Origin: an uncultured Collinsella sp.
GTDB taxonomy: Bacteria; Actinomycetota; Coriobacteriia; Coriobacteriales; Coriobacteriaceae
Direction: 5' to 3'
DNA: 9,276 bases
Assembly: GCA_900752345.1 (NCBI GenBank)
Contig: CAADVA010000257.1
Location: forward strand, 1-9,276
A model generated the notes under the pieces. That model had not been told where the DNA came from. It saw nothing but the letters and a program-made list of their open reading frames with translations, and ran no database searches. A program made the position numbers and the translations under genes. This document shows positions 5,518-9,276 of the stretch, piece after piece. The first letter of the stretch is position 1. Each line of letters opens with the position of its first letter.

Positions 5518-6222
5518 ATGGGTGTCGTCGATCCCTTTTCTGTTGCTCGGGCCGCGGGGCTTGAGCTGACCGGGAAGTCCGAGGGCCTCACGCTCACCGA
5601 CGGCACGATGGAGCTGCGTGCCGATTTTGGCCGCATGCTGCCGCGACTCAAGCAGGGCCGTCTGCAGCAAGAGCTGTTGGTGAAGGCTGCGCGCACAAAG
5701 GGCATCGAGCGACCATGGGCGATTGACGCTACGGCAGGCTTTGGCGAGGATTCGCTGCTGCTGGCGGCCGCGGGCTTTACCGTCGATCTGTATGAGCAGG
5801 ATTGCGTGATCGCGGCGCTCCTCAAGGATGCCTTGGATCGCGCGGCAGATGATCCGGCGCTTGCGGTTGCCGTGTCGCGTATGCGCTTACATGCGGGCGA
5901 GGACAGCATTGCCGGCCTTCGCCATACAGCTGAGCTGATCGGGCAGGGCGAGCTTGCCGCTCCCGACGTGGTATATCTGGATCCCATGTTTCCCGAACGC
6001 ACCAAGAGCGCGGCGGTGAAAAAGAAGTTCCAACTCTTGCACCATCTGGAACAGCCGTGCGCCGATGAGGAGACGCTGGTCGAAGCTGCGCTTGCGGTGC
6101 ATCCGCGCAAGGTGGTTATCAAGCGACCGGTGAAGGGGCCGCTGCTTGCCGGCGTTAAGCCGAGCTATCAACTTGCGGGCAAGGCCGTTCGCTACGATGT
6201 TTTGGTGCCGCCGCACCCGTAG
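5518..6222 (+). CDS. rsmJ: 16S rRNA (guanine1516-N2)-methyltransferase RsmJ
   Basis: A 234-residue SAM-dependent methyltransferase of the RsmJ/YhiQ family, which in E. coli modifies G1516 in 16S rRNA of the small subunit. The SAM motif is AIDATAGFGEDSLLLAAAG (residues 68-86), with the acidic strand end VDLYEQD following. The target-base motif YLDPMFPERTKSAAVKKK (153-170) closely follows the family's YLDPMFP...KSA-VKK, and VVIKRP (199-204) and the C-terminal RYDVL also match. The length is close to the E. coli protein. AAGGAG at 5507-5512 sits 5 nt before the ATG. The N-terminal region (GLELTGKSEGLTLTDG) corresponds to the small cap domain. It converges on the CxxC/His protein gene with 48 bp between stops. 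No strong terminator is visible there. Confidence 0.93.
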   Translation: MGVVDPFSVARAAGLELTGKSEGLTLTDGTMELRADFGRMLPRLKQGRLQQELLVKAARTKGIERPWAIDATAGFGEDSLLLAAAGFTVDLYEQDCVIAALLKDALDRAADDPALAVAVSRMRLHAGEDSIAGLRHTAELIGQGELAAPDVVYLDPMFPERTKSAAVKKKFQLLHHLEQPCADEETLVEAALAVHPRKVVIKRPVKGPLLAGVKPSYQLAGKAVRYDVLVPPHP

Positions 6223-6270
6223 CTTGCGCGCGATAGCTGGCGCTCCGTCAGTGCCGTGCCGAAGCGGCGC

Positions 6271-6567
6271 CTATTTCCAAGGGTGCGACGTCAGGTGCCA
6301 TCCGCCGCAGTATTCGCATTTGTAGCAGGCCAGCCCGCGGCGTCCGCGGTTTTCGCAGTCGGCCATAACTGCCTCGGCCTCGGCACGCGTGTCGTAACGG
6401 TTTTTGCGCTCGCACGACTTGTAGCGCCAGGCTTCATCGCGCTCGGCGTCCAGGGCGTCGCGGCGCTCGTCCTCGCGTGCAAACAGGTCGCTCATATCGC
6501 CGCCGGTGGCAGCGCCTAAAAACTCGCTTTTGGCCTTTGACCAGGCGGCTCGCTTTTTGCTTCCCAT
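6271..6567 (-). CDS. Small protein with a C-terminal CxxC...H zinc-ribbon-like motif
   Basis: A 98-residue basic protein. The N-terminal half is a charged, helix-rich stretch (SKAKSEFLGAATGGDMSDLFAREDER and on). The C-terminal half has SCERKNRYDTRAEAEAVM (residues 51-68) and CYKCEYCGGWHLTSHPW (81-97). C52, C84, C87 and H91 (or H95) are candidate zinc ligands. Similar small proteins with a 'Y-C-x-x-C-GGWHLTS' end occur in actinobacteria and their phages, but I know no assigned role. The ATG at 6567 has only a weak upstream site (GAAGGG about 11 nt away). It is divergent from the GNAT gene across a gap containing a perfect dyad. Nucleic-acid binding is a reasonable guess and no more. Confidence 0.75.
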   Translation of the reverse strand: MGSKKRAAWSKAKSEFLGAATGGDMSDLFAREDERRDALDAERDEAWRYKSCERKNRYDTRAEAEAVMADCENRGRRGLACYKCEYCGGWHLTSHPWK

Positions 6568-6591
6568 CTGCTTCGCGCCCTTCTCAAAACG

Positions 6592-6623
6592 TTGGTATCA
6601 TTGCTCAATCAAAGTGATACCAA
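6592..6623. promoter_or_regulatory. Perfect dyad TTGGTATCA-N14-TGATACCAA in a divergent promoter region
   Basis: The arms are at 6592-6600 and 6615-6623, in the 74-bp gap between the divergent CxxC/His protein and GNAT genes. It is symmetric with respect to both starts, and the arms are two helical turns plus about 2 bp apart centre to centre. An operator for a dimeric or tetrameric regulator is one reading. Because TTGGTA resembles a -35 box and sits 17 bp from TGATAC on both strands, it could also be a symmetric pair of divergent promoters. No T-run follows either arm, which argues against a terminator. Confidence 0.5.
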
Positions 6624-6641
6624 TAAACGTGAGGTCGTCGC

Positions 6642-7133
6642 GTGATGATCAGAAAAACCCTCGATACCGACACTCCCGCCGTCATGGCTATCTATGACGT
6701 GGCCCGCGCCTTTATGCGCGCGCATGGCAACGCCACGCAGTGGCCCGAGGGCACGCCTTCGGCCGAGCAACTGGCTGCCGATATTGCCGCTGGTGGCAGT
6801 TATGTGTGCGAAGTCGACGGTCGCGTGGTGGCGACGTTTGCCTTTTTACCGGGTCCGGACGAGTGCTATGACGTCATTGAGGGCGGTCAATGGCGCAGCG
6901 ACACTCCGTACGCCGTGCTGCACCGTGTGGCGTCCGATGGCACCGCGCACGGCATCGCGGCTGCGATGTTTGCCTTTGCCAAGGAGCGCGCCAACCACCT
7001 GCGTATCGACACGCATCAGGATAACCTGCCCATGCAAGGCGCGAGTATTAAGGCGGGGTTCGAGCGTGCCGGCGTCGTGTATGTGTCGGACGGCACGCCG
7101 CGCGTCGCGTTTGATTGGCTGCGCGAGGCATAA
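6642..7133 (+). CDS. GNAT-family N-acetyltransferase
   Basis: About 163 residues with the GNAT fold order. The start is MIRKTLDTDTPAVMAIYDVARAFM. Then come the central strands YVCEVDGRVVATFAFLPG (residues 54-71), HRVASDGTAHGIAAAMFAFAKE (94-115) where the acetyl-CoA loop lies, LRIDTHQDNLPMQGASIKAGFERAG (120-144) with the typical Asn and GF elements, and a final strand. The CoA loop reads SDGTAHGIA instead of the common R/Q-x-x-G-x-G/A, a degenerate version. The protein and substrate are unknown. It would transfer an acetyl group to an amine if active. GTG at 6642 (7 nt after GAGG at 6631-6634) and ATG at 6645 are both possible starts. The gene ends 34 bp before a strong terminator, so it is probably monocistronic. 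Confidence 0.87.
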   Translation: MMIRKTLDTDTPAVMAIYDVARAFMRAHGNATQWPEGTPSAEQLAADIAAGGSYVCEVDGRVVATFAFLPGPDECYDVIEGGQWRSDTPYAVLHRVASDGTAHGIAAAMFAFAKERANHLRIDTHQDNLPMQGASIKAGFERAGVVYVSDGTPRVAFDWLREA

Positions 7134-7167
7134 AGGCCGAGTCACATACCAGCGTTTCACCGAAATG

Positions 7168-7194
7168 AAAATGGCCCCGAGTGGGGCCATTTTT
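7168..7194 (+). terminator. Strong intrinsic terminator after the GNAT gene
   Basis: AAAATGGCCCC (7168-7178) pairs perfectly with GGGGCCATTTT (7183-7193) around a GAGT loop, and the right arm ends in a five-T run (7190-7194). The A-run on the left arm would make it work in reverse too, although no minus-strand gene needs it. Confidence 0.92.
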
Positions 7195-7372
7195 GGTAAA
7201 ACGCGTTGTTGTGGGGCTCGCGTTGTTATCGCCCCAGATGAGCCCGGGCAGACAAAATGGGGAGGTGCCGGCTTTCGCAAGGCGCGAACCTACGAAAATC
7301 GCCGCGCGGCAACGCAGGGCGATGAGCTCGGTCGGGGGATAGGGCCCACTTCGCCCGCCGGCCCGTAAATTG
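7195..7372. other. Non-coding GC-rich stretch before the Tet(M)-like gene
   Basis: No convincing gene is present. Several short inverted repeats occur: TGGGGC (7212-7217) with GCCCCA (7231-7236), GGGCTC (7214-7219) with GAGCCC (7240-7245), and GGGCGA (7317-7322) with TCGCCC (7351-7356). The first two are mutually exclusive. I could not match the region to a riboswitch, tRNA or other known RNA, and at this GC content such short repeats are expected by chance. Confidence 0.4.
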
Positions 7373-7378
7373 TATCAT
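7373..7378 (+). promoter_or_regulatory. Candidate -10 box (TATCAT) for the Tet(M)-like gene
   Basis: TATCAT lies in the only AT-rich patch of the gap, 60 nt before the ATG at 7439. No good -35 is visible, the upstream sequence being GC-only. The leader would be about 55 nt, and I see no leader peptide or paired attenuator hairpins of the tet(M) kind. Confidence 0.35.
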
Positions 7379-7438
7379 CCAGTGTGGAACGAGGATGCCC
7401 GTTGTCGCGTGCGATGGGCTTGCAATAAGAGGAGAGCC

Positions 7439-9276
7439 ATGTCGAAGCAAGTGGTCGTTGGAATCTTGGCGCATGTCGATGCCGGCAAGACCACGCTGGC
7501 CGAGGCCATGCTGTTCAACGCGGGTCGCATCCGCAAGCGCGGCCGCGTGGACGATGGCGATTCGCATCTGGACACTAACGCGATCGAGCGCGAGCGCGGC
7601 ATCACGATCTTCTCGTCGCAGGCCGTGCTCGACCATGGCGATACCCACGTCATGCTCGTGGATGCGCCGGGGCACGTCGATTTTTCGGCCGAGGCTGAGC
7701 GCACGTTGCGCGCCCTGGACTACGCGATTTTGGTTGTGGGTGCCAACGATGGCGTGCAGGGGCATACCGAAACCCTGTGGCGCCTGCTTGCGCGCTATGA
7801 CATCCCGACGTTCATCTTTATCAACAAAATCGATTTGGAGAATCCCGGCCGCGATGTTTTGCTGGCACAGCTCGGGCAGCGTCTTTCCGAAGGCTGCCTG
7901 GATGCCAACGAACTGCTGGCGGGCGGCGCCGTTCAGGAGGACGCTGCTGCGTTGGACGAGGCAGCGCTCGAGGAGTTTCTCGAGACGGGTGAGCTTTCCG
8001 TCGCGACGCTGTCGCGCATGGTTGCCGAGCGCAAGCTCTTTCCCTGCTTTGCCGGCTCGGCGCTCAAGGACCAAGGCGTGGACGAGCTGCTGGATGGCAT
8101 ATGCGCGCTGATGCGCGAACAGGCGTGGCTCCCGGAGTTTGCCGCGCGCGTCTATCGTGTCAGCCGCGGGGATCGCGGTGAGCGTCTTACCTGGGTCAAG
8201 GTGACGGGCGGCACGCTGCATGCCAAGCAGGTGATTGGCGGACGTTCCGGTGCCGAGGCATGGGAGCAGAAGGTCGATCAGGTACGCATCTATAACGGCG
8301 AGAAGTATGAGCTTGCCCAAGAAGTTGCCGCTGGCGGTATTTGTGCCGTGACGGGTCTTGCGCACGTTCGCCCAGGGGACGCCCTGGGTGCGGAGCCCGC
8401 GGGCGATGCGCCCGTCATTGCGCCGGTCCTCACCTATACGGTGCTTCCGGGCGAACACGATGTCCATGCGGTGTTCAAAGCGTTGACTGAGCTGGCGGAC
8501 GAAGATCCCATGCTCGGCGTAAGCTGGAATACGCATCTTGAGCAGATTCATTTGCAGTTGATGGGCGCCGTGCAACTCGAGGTCGTGCAGCGGATGTTGG
8601 CCGATCGCTTTGGCCTTTCGGTTGCGTTTGAGTCTGGCGGCATTCTCTATAAGGAGACTATTTCGCAGCCGGTCGAGGGCGTGGGCCACTTTGAGCCACT
8701 GCGCCACTATGCCGAGGTGCATCTGCGCCTGGAGCCGTTGGCAGCGGGTTCGGGCGTGCAGTCTGGCACCGTGACCTCGACCGACGAGCTCGATCTTAAC
8801 TGGCAGCGTTTGGCACTCACCAACGCCATGGAGCGCGATCACCTGGGCGTGCTGACCGGCTCGCCCATCACCGATGTGCGCATTACGCTCACGGGCGGCC
8901 GTGCGCATGCCAAACACACCGAGGGCGGCGATTTTCGCCAGGCCACGTACCGCGCGATTCGTCAGGGTTTGATGCAGGCGCGTGAGGCCGGCGCGGCGGT
9001 GCTGTTGGAGCCGTGGTATCGCTTTGAACTCGAGGTGCCGGGGGAGTGCGTGGGCCGAGCGCTCTCGGATGCCACACGCATGGGTGCCGAGTACGAGCCG
9101 CCGACGATGGCGGGAGACCGGACAAAGCTTGTGGGTCGCGTGCCAGCAGCCGAGGTGCAGGATTACGCGCTGGAGGTGGCCGTCTACACGAGCGGTCGCG
9201 GGCATCTGTACCTGGAGTTCGCCGGCTATGCGGCTTGCCATGATGCCGAGCGCGTAATCGAGACGGCCGCCTATGA
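7439..9276 (+). CDS. Tet(M)/EF-G-family translational GTPase, 3' end outside the window
   Basis: The frame starts MSKQVVVGILAHVDAGKTTL and stays open for 612 codons to the window edge. GAGGAGAG (7429-7436) precedes the ATG closely. All GTPase motifs are present: G1 AHVDAGKTTL (11-20), G2 RGIT (53-56), G3 DAPGH (75-79, catalytic His79), G4 NKID (129-132) and G5 SAL (207-209). Domain II follows from about 232, domain III from about 328 (GAVQLEVVQRML at 377-388), domain IV from about 404, and an EF-G-like C-terminal domain. These proteins bind the ribosome and hydrolyse GTP; true Tet(M)/Tet(W) members eject tetracycline. Here the domain IV tip reads HAKHTEGGDFR (490-500), where Tet(M) has YSPVS before ADFR. 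The protein therefore fits the chromosomal 'translation factor GTPase' group better than a resistance determinant. The ending CHDAERVIETAAY suggests a C-terminal extension beyond the 639-residue Tet(M) length. Confidence 0.9.
   Translation, partial: MSKQVVVGILAHVDAGKTTLAEAMLFNAGRIRKRGRVDDGDSHLDTNAIERERGITIFSSQAVLDHGDTHVMLVDAPGHVDFSAEAERTLRALDYAILVVGANDGVQGHTETLWRLLARYDIPTFIFINKIDLENPGRDVLLAQLGQRLSEGCLDANELLAGGAVQEDAAALDEAALEEFLETGELSVATLSRMVAERKLFPCFAGSALKDQGVDELLDGICALMREQAWLPEFAARVYRVSRGDRGERLTWVKVTGGTLHAKQVIGGRSGAEAWEQKVDQVRIYNGEKYELAQEVAAGGICAVTGLAHVRPGDALGAEPAGDAPVIAPVLTYTVLPGEHDVHAVFKALTELADEDPMLGVSWNTHLEQIHLQLMGAVQLEVVQRMLADRFGLSVAFESGGILYKETISQPVEGVGHFEPLRHYAEVHLRLEPLAAGSGVQSGTVTSTDELDLNWQRLALTNAMERDHLGVLTGSPITDVRITLTGGRAHAKHTEGGDFRQATYRAIRQGLMQAREAGAAVLLEPWYRFELEVPGECVGRALSDATRMGAEYEPPTMAGDRTKLVGRVPAAEVQDYALEVAVYTSGRGHLYLEFAGYAACHDAERVIETAAY

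Noticed and set aside
7195..7438. Riboswitch, tRNA or tet(M)-style attenuator before the GTPase gene
   Set aside because: I compared the region by eye with fluoride, c-di-GMP, cobalamin and tRNA signatures and found none. The short inverted repeats lie mostly upstream of the likely promoter and have no T-run.
7395..8111. A 238-codon plus-strand frame overlapping the GTPase start
   Set aside because: It reads the GTPase gene in another frame, giving low-complexity Arg/Ser/Trp-rich sequence. It is also not a leader peptide, since it does not stop before 7439.
7226..9241. A 671-codon open frame on the minus strand
   Set aside because: It is antisense to the Tet(M)-like GTPase gene, whose motifs are unmistakable. 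The translation is rich in His, Arg, Gln and Ala with no domain, which is a high-GC shadow.

Overview
The window is a high-GC, gene-dense bacterial chromosome segment with short intergenic gaps, alternating gene orientation and consistent AAGGAG-type ribosome binding sites. Gene content (EamA and MATE transporters, a LysR regulator, RlmA and RsmJ rRNA methyltransferases, a Tet(M)-like translational GTPase), the codon usage and a recurring TACAAT-like -10 box suggest an actinobacterial gut commensal. Coriobacteriia, perhaps Collinsella, is my best guess. That is recognition, not proof.

Layout, left to right. (1) The 5' end of an unrecognised minus-strand gene runs off the left edge (1-127). 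(2) An EamA/DMT permease (minus) and a LysR-type regulator (plus) are divergent around a 158-bp gap carrying a LysR-like dyad. (3) A MATE exporter (minus) converges on the LysR gene. (4) The gap between the MATE gene and rlmA holds a perfect 20-bp inverted repeat, probably a dispersed palindromic element, whose right end may supply the -35 box of rlmA. (5) rlmA (plus) ends in two stacked hairpin terminators, the second shared with a convergent four-helix membrane protein gene (minus). That gene's leader carries two adjacent dyads. (6) A 47-residue single-helix membrane protein precedes rsmJ (plus). (7) A small CxxC/His protein (minus) and a GNAT acetyltransferase (plus) are divergent around a perfect TTGGTATCA/TGATACCAA dyad. 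(8) After a strong terminator and about 240 bp of non-coding DNA, a long EF-G/Tet(M)-family GTPase gene starts at 7439 and runs off the right edge.

Functional themes are small-molecule transport (EamA, MATE) and ribosome modification or function (rlmA, rsmJ, the Tet(M)-like GTPase), but the genes are mostly separate transcription units and I see no evidence of one integrated system. No mobile-element genes, CRISPR arrays, tRNAs or rRNAs are visible. The most interesting items are the cis-acting palindromes and the Tet(M)-like GTPase, which lacks the tip motif of true tetracycline-protection proteins. I did not find a convincing new multi-gene system.
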